From an uncultured Rhizobiaceae group bacterium (GTDB lineage Bacteria; Pseudomonadota; Alphaproteobacteria; Rhizobiales; Rhizobiaceae), in the NCBI GenBank assembly GCA_947501445.1, contig CANMVS010000005.1, positions 124,001 to 188,000 of the forward strand: a stretch of 64,000 bases of DNA, written 5' to 3'. Position 1 is the first letter of the stretch, and the number at the start of each line of letters is the position of its first letter. Both the position numbers and the translations under genes were made by a program. The notes beneath the pieces were generated by a model that had not been told where the DNA came from, made no database searches, and worked only from the letters and a program-made list of their open reading frames with translations. This document shows positions 1 through 9,446 of this stretch, piece after piece.

Positions 1-1073
1 GAAACCTCTCCGTGACGGGTTCGCATCAGTCGATCAGCGAACCCCATTGCAGCGCGCCGCTCACCGGCACGAAACATTCGGCGGTATGAAGCAATGATCC
101 GCGTTTTCAATCTGTTCAAACCACCCCAGATTTCCTGAATTGCAGCGAACAGACCACCCGGATATAGGATCACCACACTGATAATCACAACGGCAATGAT
201 GATGTTTCGCCAAGACCCATAATCACCAAGGATTTGAGAAAGGATCGTGATTACAAATGCTGCAATCAATGAACCCCAGATGGTCGAAATACCACCCAGC
301 AGCAAGACCGAAAGGGTAATCGTCAGGAAACCCAACCCGAATACATCCGGGGATGCGACCCGCAGATAGGCACCATAGAACCCTCCGGCCAATCCCGGGA
401 AGAAAGATGAGGCACACAATGTCAAAAGACGTATACGCCCTTCCGAGGTGCCCCGGGCCATGGCGTAGTACTTATTGTCCCGCATTGCCTTTATGGCGCG
501 GCCAAGCGATGAGCGTTCCAGCTTGTATAAAAACACCGTCGAGACCGATAAAAGCACCAGGGCCAGATAGTAATAGCCAATACGATTGTCACTGCTCAAT
601 CTGTAGTCGGCAATGCTCAGCCGTGGCAACAACACCATACCGCTGGTACCGCCGGTGAAAGCTGATTGGCTTACAACGATCTGCAACAGCAATTGTGTCG
701 CCGCAATGGTGACGAGGATGACATAAATGCCTTCCAGGCGCAAAATAGGAATGGCAAGCAGTGCGGCAAAGGCAACCGACAGCACCGGCGCAAGCATAAA
801 TGCAAGCCAGGGGTCAACACCCAGGACCTTGGAGGCAATGCCGTAGCTATAAAGGCCAATGGCAAAGAAACCGAGATGGGCGAAATTCACGATCCCCCCA
901 TACCCCAGTGAAATATCCCAGTTGGATGCCAGAATTGCATAGATGAAAACCAATATCATCGTGTGCCGGGTATAGGTGTCCGTGAACACAAACGGCAGTG
1001 CCAGCAGCAGTACAAAGATGATGGTGATCGGCCAAAAGCCGTTGCTGCGATGAAAAGGCGGGGCGTATTTCAA
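1..1073 (-). CDS. livM: Branched-chain amino acid-type ABC permease LivM, 3' end cut by window edge
   Basis: Inner-membrane permease of a LIV/amide-type ABC importer, last gene of the five-gene unit that starts at 4735. The frame is open from about 1073 to the window edge (about 357 codons, no stop reached). It shows many hydrophobic segments and the LivM hallmarks: an ASNWDISLGYGGIVNFAHLG stretch near residue 50 and an RAIKAMRDN cytoplasmic coupling loop (EAA-like) near residue 190. There is no ATG near the 5' end. TTG at 1071-1073, preceded by AGGGA, is my choice; ATT at 1077-1079 is the alternative. It follows livH by 14 bp. Substrate is not decided by sequence: leucine-type, amides, urea and aromatic acids all use this family. 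Confidence 0.9.
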   Translation of the reverse strand, partial: MKYAPPFHRSNGFWPITIIFVLLLALPFVFTDTYTRHTMILVFIYAILASNWDISLGYGGIVNFAHLGFFAIGLYSYGIASKVLGVDPWLAFMLAPVLSVAFAALLAIPILRLEGIYVILVTIAATQLLLQIVVSQSAFTGGTSGMVLLPRLSIADYRLSSDNRIGYYYLALVLLSVSTVFLYKLERSSLGRAIKAMRDNKYYAMARGTSEGRIRLLTLCASSFFPGLAGGFYGAYLRVASPDVFGLGFLTITLSVLLLGGISTIWGSLIAAFVITILSQILGDYGSWRNIIIAVVIISVVILYPGGLFAAIQEIWGGLNRLKTRIIASYRRMFRAGERRAAMGFADRLMRTRHGEV

Positions 1074-1087
1074 GCGAATGGATTCCC

Positions 1088-1978
1088 TTACAGTGTTTTT
1101 GACCGGTGCCCGAACAGGCCCTCAGGTTTGATGAGGAGAACCGCGATCATCATGGCAAACAGGACAGCCGGCGCCCAATAAAGGCCCAGAAAATAAGCGG
1201 AAAAGGATTCTGCAATACCCACAATGAAGGCTGCATAAATGGGGCTGGAAAAGCGCGCGACACCACCCAGAATGACCACAATCAATGATTTCATCAGCGG
1301 GTCGGCACCAAATGCCGGGCTGATAAATCGCAATGATCCGATGAAGATGCCGGCAAGCGCGGCTGTCGCCGCCGCAAGGCCAATAGTCAGGGCAAACAGC
1401 AAGGATACGTTCAACCCCATCAGTTCTGCCGCTTCGCGGTTTTGTGCAGCTGCACGCATCGAACGTCCCCTGGTGGTGTGCCGCAGGAAAAATGCCAGCG
1501 CCAATAGAGCCAGCAGCGATATGCCGAGAATAACAAAGTCGTATGTGTTGAAAGCCGCGCCAAAAAATTCAATTTTTCCGGAGATCGGCGGCGAGATCTG
1601 CCTGTCTCTTGGCCCCCAGCTCAATAAAATTGTATTTTCTATGATCGATGCACCGGCCAGCGTTGTAATCACCGCCAGCAGAACCACGTTTTCATGGCGT
1701 TCGAATGGTTTTATCAGCACATAGTGCAACAGGAACCCGACGAGAAACATCACGCCCATGGAGATAATCACGGCCAGCAAAAAACCCAATCCACCGCTGA
1801 CGGATTGTGTAACCTGCCATGCCACATAGGCGCCAAGTGCCAACAACGTGCCGTGAGCAAAGTTGAACACGCCCAATGTTGTCCAGACGATGGCAAGCCC
1901 GGTTGCCATGAGCGCATAGAGCCCGCCGAGGAGAATGCCCGACATCAAAATGAACGCCAGTGTGTCAGCCGAAATCAA
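1088..1978 (-). CDS. livH: Branched-chain amino acid-type ABC permease LivH
   Basis: Second inner-membrane permease of the LIV-type importer, 296 aa, the usual LivH length. The N-terminal GGLYALMATGLAI motif and NFAHG segment are typical of the family, and the QNREAAELMGLN loop corresponds to the ATPase-coupling region. The start is a TTG whose bases overlap the TGA stop of livF (TTGA), so translation is probably coupled; an ATG at 1942 would shorten the first membrane segment. Works with LivM, LivG, LivF and the binding protein encoded upstream at 3506-4735. Confidence 0.92.
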   Translation of the reverse strand: MISADTLAFILMSGILLGGLYALMATGLAIVWTTLGVFNFAHGTLLALGAYVAWQVTQSVSGGLGFLLAVIISMGVMFLVGFLLHYVLIKPFERHENVVLLAVITTLAGASIIENTILLSWGPRDRQISPPISGKIEFFGAAFNTYDFVILGISLLALLALAFFLRHTTRGRSMRAAAQNREAAELMGLNVSLLFALTIGLAAATAALAGIFIGSLRFISPAFGADPLMKSLIVVILGGVARFSSPIYAAFIVGIAESFSAYFLGLYWAPAVLFAMMIAVLLIKPEGLFGHRSKTL

Positions 1979-2760
1979 CTGGCCTCTCCAAACATCATTG
2001 CCATGACCTCATCATGTGAAGGCATGGCATCCGCCGCGATCTCACGGGTGATTGATCCGTGATCGAACAGCAACAACCGGTCGACCAGAGAGGTCAAAAA
2101 CTCAATGTTCTGATCAACAATGATCAAGGGCACTTTGGTTTGCCGGATCTTGCGTATCGCCACAGAAAGTTCGATGCGCAATTTGGGTGACAATCCCAGC
2201 GTCGGTTCATCAAGCATCAGCAATCGGGGTAAAGCCAGCAGCCCGACCGCAATGGATACCATCTGCCTTTCGCCGCCGGACAGATAGCGAATTTTGGATG
2301 TCCAGCGTTCCCGCAAACGCGGGAAAAGGGCATCTATCTGCTCTCGCATCTCACCAACGCCCTGGCGACCTGCGGCGGCAACCGGGGCAATTTCAAGAAC
2401 TTCACCCACCGTCATTTCCGGAAACAGCAGATTGCCCTGCATCACATAGATCAGCCCGCTTCGAACAGCGGTCTGTGCAACCATTCGCCGCCTGCGAAAC
2501 AGATCATAATTGAGGTTTCGCGAGGTTCTGGCGCGCATACGGCCTTTGGCGTTCAATTGCACACCATCAAACACGATATCACCGTCCCAGGGATCAATGA
2601 GACCGGCAATTGTTTTCAACAGTGTTGATTTTCCATGGCCGTTCGGCCCAAAAAAACCCACCGATTCATGATCGCCTATGGAAAAATCAATTCCGTGGAA
2701 AACAGAAACAGGCGGATACCCACCAGCCAGATTGCTTATCTGCAACAATGGCGCACTCAT
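1975..2760 (-). CDS. livF: LIV-type ABC transporter ATP-binding protein LivF
   Basis: Cytoplasmic ATPase, 261 aa. Walker A is GPNGHGKST near residue 40, the signature is LSGGERQ and Walker B is LLMLDEPTLGLSP, all intact. An insert of about 25 residues rich in Arg (MRARTSRNLNYDLFRRRR) sits between Walker A and the Q-loop, making the protein a little longer than the usual 235 aa LivF. ATG overlaps the livG stop by four bases (ATGA), indicating coupling. Pairs with LivG to power the LivHM permease. Confidence 0.92.
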   Translation of the reverse strand: MSAPLLQISNLAGGYPPVSVFHGIDFSIGDHESVGFFGPNGHGKSTLLKTIAGLIDPWDGDIVFDGVQLNAKGRMRARTSRNLNYDLFRRRRMVAQTAVRSGLIYVMQGNLLFPEMTVGEVLEIAPVAAAGRQGVGEMREQIDALFPRLRERWTSKIRYLSGGERQMVSIAVGLLALPRLLMLDEPTLGLSPKLRIELSVAIRKIRQTKVPLIIVDQNIEFLTSLVDRLLLFDHGSITREIAADAMPSHDEVMAMMFGEAS

Positions 2761-3509
2761 GCGGGCTGTCCAAGATAGGCTTCAATGACCGCTTTTTCAC
2801 GGGTCACATCAGCGGGATCACCCAGCGCAATCATGCTGCCCAGTTCCATGACCAGCAACCGGTCTGAAACAGACATAAGCAATGGCAACACATGTTCGAT
2901 CAGCAGGATCGTCATGCCTGTCCCGTTGAGGTTGCTAATTGTATCGCGCACCCAGTCGATTTCATTTTCAACCAGTGAGGAAGCAGGTTCATCCAGCAGC
3001 AGTAGCCTGGGTCTTTGGGCAACCGCACTCGCCATCATCAGTTGTTTTTGATAAAAGACCGGCAATGTTGCAGCATTCATATTGTGGAAATTTCGCGGAA
3101 AGCCCACCAGGTCGGATGCCTCATCGGCCAAACGTTCCGCTTCTGCGCCATGAATGCCGAGTGTTTGCTCTATCGCAACCAGAATATTGTCCACACAGGA
3201 AAGCGACGAAAAGACCGCCTCACGTTGAAACGTCCGCACAATTCCAAGACGGGTGATCTGCATCTCGGACATGCGCTCTATCGCACGACCGTCATAGCGG
3301 ATGCCGCCGCTGTCGGCACCAAATGGTATCCGGCTGATCAGGTTGAAAAGTGTGGATTTGCCGGACCCATTGGGACCGGCAATTCCAAGGACTTCACCTG
3401 ATTCAACCGAAAAACTCAGATTATTGACAGCGACCAGCGCACCGAACGATTTGGTGAGTGCATCCACCTGCAATATGGGTGCCATCGTATTGCCCGCAAC
3501 CGTGCTCAA
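2757..3509 (-). CDS. livG: LIV-type ABC transporter ATP-binding protein LivG
   Basis: Cytoplasmic ATPase, 250 aa. Walker A GPNGSGKST is present, as is the LivG-type C-terminal stretch ending IEAYLGQPA. The signature region reads NAATLPVFYQKQLMMASAV instead of the usual LSGGQ, and Walker B is LLLLDEPASSLVENE. The degenerate signature and unusual D-loop mean ATP hydrolysis at this site may be weak. The start is TTG at 3509, overlapping the binding-protein stop (TTGA); ATG at 3485 (MAPILQV) is an equally possible start. Second gene of the operon. Confidence 0.88.
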   Translation of the reverse strand: MSTVAGNTMAPILQVDALTKSFGALVAVNNLSFSVESGEVLGIAGPNGSGKSTLFNLISRIPFGADSGGIRYDGRAIERMSEMQITRLGIVRTFQREAVFSSLSCVDNILVAIEQTLGIHGAEAERLADEASDLVGFPRNFHNMNAATLPVFYQKQLMMASAVAQRPRLLLLDEPASSLVENEIDWVRDTISNLNGTGMTILLIEHVLPLLMSVSDRLLVMELGSMIALGDPADVTREKAVIEAYLGQPA

Positions 3510-4735
3510 TTCATCCAGGATGGTGTGACGAAATCGCCGGATTTGTATTTTTCCGGGCTTATCATGACGCCCTTTCCATCCTGCAGTTGAAAGAAGGTTA
3601 CGGGGATGTGATCATTGCCCTGCTTTGCGACATGGGTCTGGGGGTCAAACTCCAGATGACCGGATGTAACAGGACGCTTCATCGCGCCAATGGCCTTGCC
3701 AATCGCCGTGTGGTCTTTTGGGTCACCAACTTTAGCCAATGCATCAAAATAGATCATCGCCTGTTCATAAAGACCGGTGCCATAGGCTCCAGCGGACACA
3801 CCATATTCAGCTTCGTAGATATCAGCGACCTGTTGGCCACGTGGATGTGCATCAACGTCCAGCGTCGCACCGATGGCATTGTACAAAATGCCATTGGACT
3901 TTTCGCCGGTCAGCTCGACAAACTCGGGCACCAGCGGTGCATACTGTAAAAAGACCAGTGCATTGATCGGATTCTCCTGAAACTGGTTGGTAAACAGGGC
4001 GGCATTTGATGGAATGTAATCCGTGTTGATGATGACTTCGGGCTGCGACTCCCGAACTTTGGCCAGTATGGGCCGCCAGTCGCTGACCGGACCAAATGGC
4101 ACCAACTCATCCGTGGTGATCGTCCAACCGGCATCCTTGAAGGCGGTTTTCATACCCTCCGATATCGTCTTTGAATAGGGATTATCCGAAGATATGATCG
4201 CTACGGTTTTATCCTTCAACGCAAAATGGCCCGCAGCAGACAAGGCTTCAATTGTTGGTGTGACGTCTGTTTCATAGCCCTTGAAATCGGCGGTGAATGA
4301 CCAGCAACAGCTGTAGGCATCCGGGTCCTGTGACACGATAGCCGCAAACTGGGGTGAAGGACCGGACGGAATATAGGGCATGTTTTCTTCCGCCATCATT
4401 TCCACCTCAAACATCGACAGGCTGGCATAGCCTGTCAAAATCACCTCAACACCGTCTGTTGAAAGCAAACGCTCTACGGCAGAAGACACATTGGCTGCGG
4501 AATGGTCGATGACGTCGGCTGTCACCACTTCGAATGTATGCCCGGCCACACCGCCATTGGCGTTCACCTCCTTGGCGGCCAGTTCGACGCCGCGCACAAA
4601 TTCCTCTCCGTCCGAGGCCGTTGCTCCGGTCAATGGAGCCAGCACACCTATTTTCACAACATCCGCAAGTGCGGATGCCAAAGTGATTGGCGTAAGCACC
4701 GCCGCCGCCAATAGAATTCGTTTGAATTTTCCCAT
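3506..4735 (-). CDS. LIV-type ABC transporter periplasmic substrate-binding protein
   Basis: First gene of the importer operon, 409 aa. Residues 1-24 form a signal peptide (basic start, hydrophobic core, ALA cleavage). The mature part begins DVVKIGVLAPLTGATASDGE, the standard opening of the type I periplasmic binding fold (Peripla_BP_6 family). A GYASLSM segment and a VRESQPEVIINTDYIPSNAALF region line up with the usual hinge strands. It should deliver a small polar ligand to LivHM. The ligand is not readable from sequence; relatives bind amino acids, amides, urea or aromatic acids. Downstream genes overlap it and each other, so one transcript is likely from a promoter in 4736-4890. Confidence 0.9.
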   Translation of the reverse strand: MGKFKRILLAAAVLTPITLASALADVVKIGVLAPLTGATASDGEEFVRGVELAAKEVNANGGVAGHTFEVVTADVIDHSAANVSSAVERLLSTDGVEVILTGYASLSMFEVEMMAEENMPYIPSGPSPQFAAIVSQDPDAYSCCWSFTADFKGYETDVTPTIEALSAAGHFALKDKTVAIISSDNPYSKTISEGMKTAFKDAGWTITTDELVPFGPVSDWRPILAKVRESQPEVIINTDYIPSNAALFTNQFQENPINALVFLQYAPLVPEFVELTGEKSNGILYNAIGATLDVDAHPRGQQVADIYEAEYGVSAGAYGTGLYEQAMIYFDALAKVGDPKDHTAIGKAIGAMKRPVTSGHLEFDPQTHVAKQGNDHIPVTFFQLQDGKGVMISPEKYKSGDFVTPSWMN

Positions 4736-4949
4736 GATTTGCTCCCGGCACTATTTCTGAAACGTCTTTTTATCTGTGCTGAAGCTAATCGGAGGGCTCA
4801 TGAGGGTTCAATTGCAAAGGTTTGCTAAATTTGAACCGCAATGGATATAATGGCGTGCCAAACGATGTTTTGAGATCATTTATAGGGCATTGAACGGTCG
4901 TCGGAGGCCGCACATGTTGCTTCTGCGCGCCTTTGATGGAGGAAATGCG

Positions 4950-5681
4950 ATGACGCCGTGGATTACGCAAAGCGATTATCAGCCGGATGACGGGCAGGAA
5001 CATGTGCCTGAGCGGATGCGCACCATGGTGCATGCACTGGGCCTGGACCATTTCTCATTCCTGGTTTTACGCGGCCCTGATCAGCAGCAGTTTTGTACCA
5101 ATGATACGCTCAATACCAGTTACCCGGATGAATGGGTCGAACGCTATATGGCGTTGCGCTACGCGGACGTTGATCCGGTTGCCACATTGACACTGAAAAC
5201 TTATCGGCCGTTCTTCTGGGGACAGGGCCGGTTCATTCGGCGGTTCAAAAAACCGCAGCGGCTGGTCTTTGATGAGGCCCGCGCCTTTCAGATAACCTAC
5301 GGGCTTGCCATTCCCATTCGTGGTGTCAATGGCGAAATTTCCGTCTTCAATGTGGTTTCTTCGGACAAGCGGCATCTGCATGATGTGACCAGGTCAGCCC
5401 ATACGCGCATACAGGCGGCGGCCTATGATACGCACGACCGAATTTTGGCCTCGCAACGGCCACCCAGCGAGGATGGAGAAAATCAGGTGGAACTGTCGCA
5501 TCGTGAACGCGAATGCCTTGCCTGGACATTGGAGGGCAAAACCGCCGGAGAAATTGCGACAATTCTGGGCCTGTCTGTATCCACGGTTAATCAGCACGCT
5601 TCCTCGGCTTCGCGCAAATTTGGCAGCCTGAACAAACATCATGCGGCCGTGAAAGCCCTGCGCAGCGGGCTCATTCAATAG
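4950..5681 (+). CDS. LuxR-type quorum-sensing transcriptional regulator (solo)
   Basis: Two-domain LuxR regulator, 243 aa. The autoinducer-binding domain carries W62, Y66, D75, P76, W90 and G118, the same set and spacing as TraR W57, Y61, D70, P71, W85 and G113, so acyl-homoserine-lactone binding is plausible. The C-terminal HTH (from about residue 178, LSHRERECLAWTLEGKTAGEIA) is standard. I place the start at ATG 4950 because GGAGG at 4938-4942 lies 7 bases upstream; an in-frame ATG at 4890 has no such site. No luxI-type synthase is in the window, so it looks like a LuxR solo. It may regulate the TPR gene downstream or the divergent transporter; that is inference. Confidence 0.9.
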   Translation: MTPWITQSDYQPDDGQEHVPERMRTMVHALGLDHFSFLVLRGPDQQQFCTNDTLNTSYPDEWVERYMALRYADVDPVATLTLKTYRPFFWGQGRFIRRFKKPQRLVFDEARAFQITYGLAIPIRGVNGEISVFNVVSSDKRHLHDVTRSAHTRIQAAAYDTHDRILASQRPPSEDGENQVELSHRERECLAWTLEGKTAGEIATILGLSVSTVNQHASSASRKFGSLNKHHAAVKALRSGLIQ

Positions 5682-5811
5682 GCGCAACAGGCGCGAAACG
5701 TCGAAATAAAAATACCAAATAGCTTCGCAAACTGTTGCAAATGCCACATACGGAATCGGGCAAACCGGGCAGATCGATGCGACAAAACAGGTGCACAAAG
5801 GAGATGGTTTG

Positions 5812-7128
5812 ATGTTCACCGATCAACAGGGCAACGGGTTGAACGGCGCCGGTAGCCAGGCGGCTGGTCTTTACAACGATGCTATCTGCGCGTTCAACAT
5901 CTATCGCGGCGACCCGGTCGCACTGCTTGATGAGGCCATAATACAATCTCCCGAGATGCCCATGGCGCATATTGCCAAAGCACATTTGTTCGCCCTGGCG
6001 ACAGAACCGGAGGCTGCCGTTGAGGCGCGGACTGTCGTGGATGGCCTGCGTGCGTTTTCGCTGGATGATCGCGAAACATCGCATGTTGCTGCACTTGATC
6101 ATGTATTGAAGGGCAATTGGACTGCGGCAGCCGTCTCACTCGATCATCACAACATGCGGTTTCCGCATGACCTGCTGGCTTTGCAGGTCGGCCATTTGAT
6201 GGATTTCTACCGGGCCAGCGCGCGTGATCTTCGCGACAGGATTGCCCGCACCCTACCCAAATGGTCTCCTGATATGCCCGGATATTCTCTTTTGCTGGGC
6301 ATGTATGCTTTCGGGCTTGAAGAAGCAGGTGAATATGCCCGCGCCGAAGACAGCGGACGCGCCGCCCTTGATATTCAGCCGCTCGACTGCTGGGCACATC
6401 ACGCCGTGGCCCATGTCATGGAGATGCAGGGCCGTGCCGAAGACGGTATCGGCTGGATGAAGGCCCGGGAGGATCTTTGGACCGGCGATGATAACTTCTT
6501 CCAGGTGCACAATTGGTGGCACAATGCTCTTTATCACCTCGATATCGGCAAAACTTCCGACGTCATGGACCTCTATGATGGCCCAATCCGTGGCGAGAAA
6601 AGTGCCGTCGCCCTTGATCAGCTGGACGCCTCGGCCCTTTTGTGGCGCGTGAACGCGGCAGGTCATGATGTCGGCGCGCGCTGGGGGGAACTGGCCGATG
6701 CCTGGGACCAGCACGCCGATGGCAGGCTTTATCCGTTTAACGACTGGCACGCCGCCATGGCCTATCTTGGCGCCGGACGGGAAGACAGGGTTGAAAACAT
6801 CCTCTCATCCTACCGTGATGCGGCTGAAGACGATCAGGAAACGGCCAGATGGGCACGACAGACCGGATTGCCGCTCATTGAGGGCTTTGCGGCCTTTTGG
6901 CATGAAGATTATCGGTTGGCCACAGAGCTGCTGCATAAAGCCCGCTATATCGTCAACAGCTTCGGCGGCAGCCATGCACAGCGCGATGTCATAGACTGGA
7001 CGCTGACAGAAGCTGCCATTCGCGGTGGCATGAAAGATGTTGCAGAGGCACTGGCCAATGAACGTGTGGCCCTGAAACCGCACAGCCCTGTCAATCGCAG
7101 TTACCTTACGCGCGCGCAAAACTGCTGA
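5812..7128 (+). CDS. TTC38-like tetratricopeptide repeat protein
   Basis: 438 aa cytoplasmic helical-repeat protein of the TPR protein 38 family. Diagnostic stretches are the GMYAFGLEEAGEYARAE repeat, the LDCWAHHAVAHVMEMQGR repeat and the FFQVHNWWHNALYHLD block that defines the family. No signal peptide or membrane segment is seen. Start is ATG 5812 with AAAGGAG at 5798-5804; the GTG at 5791 lies ahead of that site. Bacterial members have no assigned activity; histidine- and tryptophan-rich helices suggest a ligand or protein partner, but that is inference. It lies 130 bp downstream of the LuxR gene on the same strand and convergent with the LysR gene. Confidence 0.85.
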   Translation: MFTDQQGNGLNGAGSQAAGLYNDAICAFNIYRGDPVALLDEAIIQSPEMPMAHIAKAHLFALATEPEAAVEARTVVDGLRAFSLDDRETSHVAALDHVLKGNWTAAAVSLDHHNMRFPHDLLALQVGHLMDFYRASARDLRDRIARTLPKWSPDMPGYSLLLGMYAFGLEEAGEYARAEDSGRAALDIQPLDCWAHHAVAHVMEMQGRAEDGIGWMKAREDLWTGDDNFFQVHNWWHNALYHLDIGKTSDVMDLYDGPIRGEKSAVALDQLDASALLWRVNAAGHDVGARWGELADAWDQHADGRLYPFNDWHAAMAYLGAGREDRVENILSSYRDAAEDDQETARWARQTGLPLIEGFAAFWHEDYRLATELLHKARYIVNSFGGSHAQRDVIDWTLTEAAIRGGMKDVAEALANERVALKPHSPVNRSYLTRAQNC

Positions 7129-7142
7129 CGGGATCAGGCTCT

Positions 7143-8084
7143 CTAGATTTTTGTCTGCAGGCCACCATTGGTCTGCAGGGCCGCCCGCACCATCTTCTGA
7201 CAGCGGCTTGCCATGAAATCAATAAACAGGCGCAGCTTGGGATCCTGGAAATCCTTGTGCGGAAATATTGCCGCCAATTTCGCCTCTGCGGGCGGGTTGT
7301 CAGGCAAAACCGTTACAAGCTGACCCGCATTGAGATATTTTTGCACCTCGAAACGCGGCACATTGGTAATGCCGTGTCCGTCAAGAGCCCATTCGAGCAG
7401 CACATCACCATCATCAGAATCAAAAACACCGCTCACTTCCACCTTTCGCGGGCCCTCTGGTGTCGTCAGTGTCCAGACAAATTCGTTCGATCCGGGAAAA
7501 CGCAAAAGAAGACAATTGTGATCATCCGATAACAATGCATCGATGTCATTGGGCATGCCTGCCTTTTTGATATAATCGGGCGCGGCACAAAGCACCCGCT
7601 CGCAATCCATTATGCCACGCATGCGCAGGCTGGAATCCTCAATCGTTCCCAACCTGAAAGCAATATCAATACTCTCCTTGAGCATATCGACATTGTGGTC
7701 TGACAGACGCAGACGCACTTCAATATCAGGATACTGACTATGAAACTCGGGAATACCGGATGCAATGAAGCGTCGTCCAAAGCCCAGCGGTGCCGTCACA
7801 CGTATTGTGCCCTTGGGCTGTCCTGACACAGATGCGATTGATGCCTCGGCATCTTCCACCGCCTGCACAATACGCTGCGCACCCTGATAGAATATCTCAC
7901 CATGTTCAGTCGGGGTAAGCTGCCGGGTTGTGCGGTTGAACAGCCGCACCCCCAGGTATTTCTCCAGTTCTTTGACCCGGTTGCTGGCAACCGCAGGCGA
8001 AAGACGCATATCGCGACCGGCGGCAGACAGGTTGCCCAGTTCCACCACGCGCAGGAAGACCTTTATATTTTCAAAGTACGACAT
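7143..8084 (-). CDS. LysR-family transcriptional regulator
   Basis: 313 aa. N-terminal winged HTH (residues 1-60) with the family pattern LGNLSAAGRDMRLSPAVASNRVKELEKYLGVRLFNRTTRQLTPTE split across the recognition helix, followed by a periplasmic-binding-like effector domain. It belongs to the CrgA/AaeR-like branch. It is divergent from puuD, with 108 bp between the two start codons, and such LysR proteins usually control the divergent neighbour; a purine-pathway effector such as urate is therefore a reasonable guess but is not shown by the sequence. Confidence 0.9.
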   Translation of the reverse strand: MSYFENIKVFLRVVELGNLSAAGRDMRLSPAVASNRVKELEKYLGVRLFNRTTRQLTPTEHGEIFYQGAQRIVQAVEDAEASIASVSGQPKGTIRVTAPLGFGRRFIASGIPEFHSQYPDIEVRLRLSDHNVDMLKESIDIAFRLGTIEDSSLRMRGIMDCERVLCAAPDYIKKAGMPNDIDALLSDDHNCLLLRFPGSNEFVWTLTTPEGPRKVEVSGVFDSDDGDVLLEWALDGHGITNVPRFEVQKYLNAGQLVTVLPDNPPAEAKLAAIFPHKDFQDPKLRLFIDFMASRCQKMVRAALQTNGGLQTKI

Positions 8085-8192
8085 GGGTTGAGCATATGAT
8101 TATTTAGATTTTTTTGAAAGTCATGCCGGGAGTTTTTGCTTTCTTTCAACGACGCCGACCGTCAAAATGCCGCAAACAACTGGGGAATAAGC
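8085..8192. promoter_or_regulatory. Divergent promoter region between lysR and puuD
   Basis: 108 bp between the two ATG codons, A+T-rich in the middle with a T-run near 8110. It must hold both promoters and the LysR box, but I could not settle on one T-N11-A motif by eye. A GGGGAA ribosome site at 8182-8187 serves puuD. Confidence 0.4.
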
Positions 8193-9446
8193 ATGTATGA
8201 GTTTGCCATAGCCTGGGATTGGCTTTCGTTCGCTGCGCGCTGGCTGCATGTCATCACGGCCATCGCCTGGATCGGATCGTCATTCTATTTCATTGCGCTT
8301 GATCTTGGCCTGCGGCAACGGGAAGGCATGCCGGAGGGCGCCCACGGTGAAGAGTGGCAGGTGCACGGCGGTGGTTTCTACCATATTCAAAAATATCTGG
8401 TGGCACCGGCCGAAATGCCCGAACACCTGACCTGGTTCAAATGGGAATCCTACGTTACCTGGTTGTCCGGCTTTGCGCTATTGTGCATCGTCTACTACGC
8501 TGGCGCAGACCTTTACCTGGTTGACCCGGCTGTGCTTGATATTTCCGCGCCGGTAGCCATTCTCATTTCGATAGCATCAATCGCTTTTGGCTGGATCGCC
8601 TATGATTTTTTGTGCAAGGCCTTTCTGGGGCGCAGCGACACATTTCTGATGGTGTTCCTTTACGGTGTTCTGGTTGCCATGGCATGGGGCTATACGCAGG
8701 TTTTCACCGGCCGTGCCTCCTTTGTTCATCTGGGTGCCTTCACGGCAACTATCATGTCGGCCAATGTTTTCATGGTTATCATTCCCAACCAGAAAATTGT
8801 CGTCGCTGACCTGATTGCCGGACGCAAGCCGGACCCCAAATACGGCAAAATCGCCAAGCAACGCTCAACCCACAACAACTATCTGACATTGCCGGTCATA
8901 TTCCTGATGCTGTCCAATCATTATCCGCTGGCCTTCGCTACCGAATATAATTGGGTCATTGCTTCGCTGGTGTTTTTGATGGGTGTCACCATTCGTCACT
9001 GGTTCAACACACGTCATGCCCGCAAGGGCAGCCCCACCTGGACATGGATTGCCACGGTTGTGCTGTTCATCATCATCATGTGGCTATCGACCGTTCCAAA
9101 AATCCTGACCGGCGAACAGGAAGAAATGGCGGCAGCTGTGCCTCCGGCCTTTGAGCGCTTTGCCTCGAATGTGCACTTCCCGGCGGCAAAGGATGTTGTT
9201 CTGTCACGCTGTTCCATGTGTCACGCCAAGGAGCCGGTGTGGGAAGGTATTGTTGCCGCACCCAAGGGTGTTCTTCTGGAAAATGACGGTGAAATTGCTG
9301 CCCATGCGATGGAAATCTATCTGCAGGCGGGACGCAGCCACGCAATGCCGCCAGCCAATATTACCCAGATACAGCCAGAAGAACGCAAAATGCTTGTGGC
9401 CTGGTTTGAAAGCGCCGTTTCGCCCAAAGAGGAACAAAACAAGTGA
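8193..9446 (+). CDS. puuD: Membrane urate oxidase PuuD with C-terminal cytochrome c domain
   Basis: Integral-membrane urate hydroxylase, 417 aa, turning urate into 5-hydroxyisourate with electrons passed to its own cytochrome c. The N-terminal part is the urate-oxidase N-terminal (DUF989) membrane domain with about eight hydrophobic segments and an RWLHVITAIAWIGSSFYF opening. The C-terminal part holds a haem c site C340-S-M-C-H344 and a probable axial Met in HAMPP (M385). I chose ATG 8193, preceded by GGGGAA, over a weak TTG at 8136. The stop overlaps the guaD start (GTGA), so the two are coupled. Product feeds HiuH, UraD and PuuE encoded at 19883-22244. Confidence 0.92.
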   Translation: MYEFAIAWDWLSFAARWLHVITAIAWIGSSFYFIALDLGLRQREGMPEGAHGEEWQVHGGGFYHIQKYLVAPAEMPEHLTWFKWESYVTWLSGFALLCIVYYAGADLYLVDPAVLDISAPVAILISIASIAFGWIAYDFLCKAFLGRSDTFLMVFLYGVLVAMAWGYTQVFTGRASFVHLGAFTATIMSANVFMVIIPNQKIVVADLIAGRKPDPKYGKIAKQRSTHNNYLTLPVIFLMLSNHYPLAFATEYNWVIASLVFLMGVTIRHWFNTRHARKGSPTWTWIATVVLFIIIMWLSTVPKILTGEQEEMAAAVPPAFERFASNVHFPAAKDVVLSRCSMCHAKEPVWEGIVAAPKGVLLENDGEIAAHAMEIYLQAGRSHAMPPANITQIQPEERKMLVAWFESAVSPKEEQNK

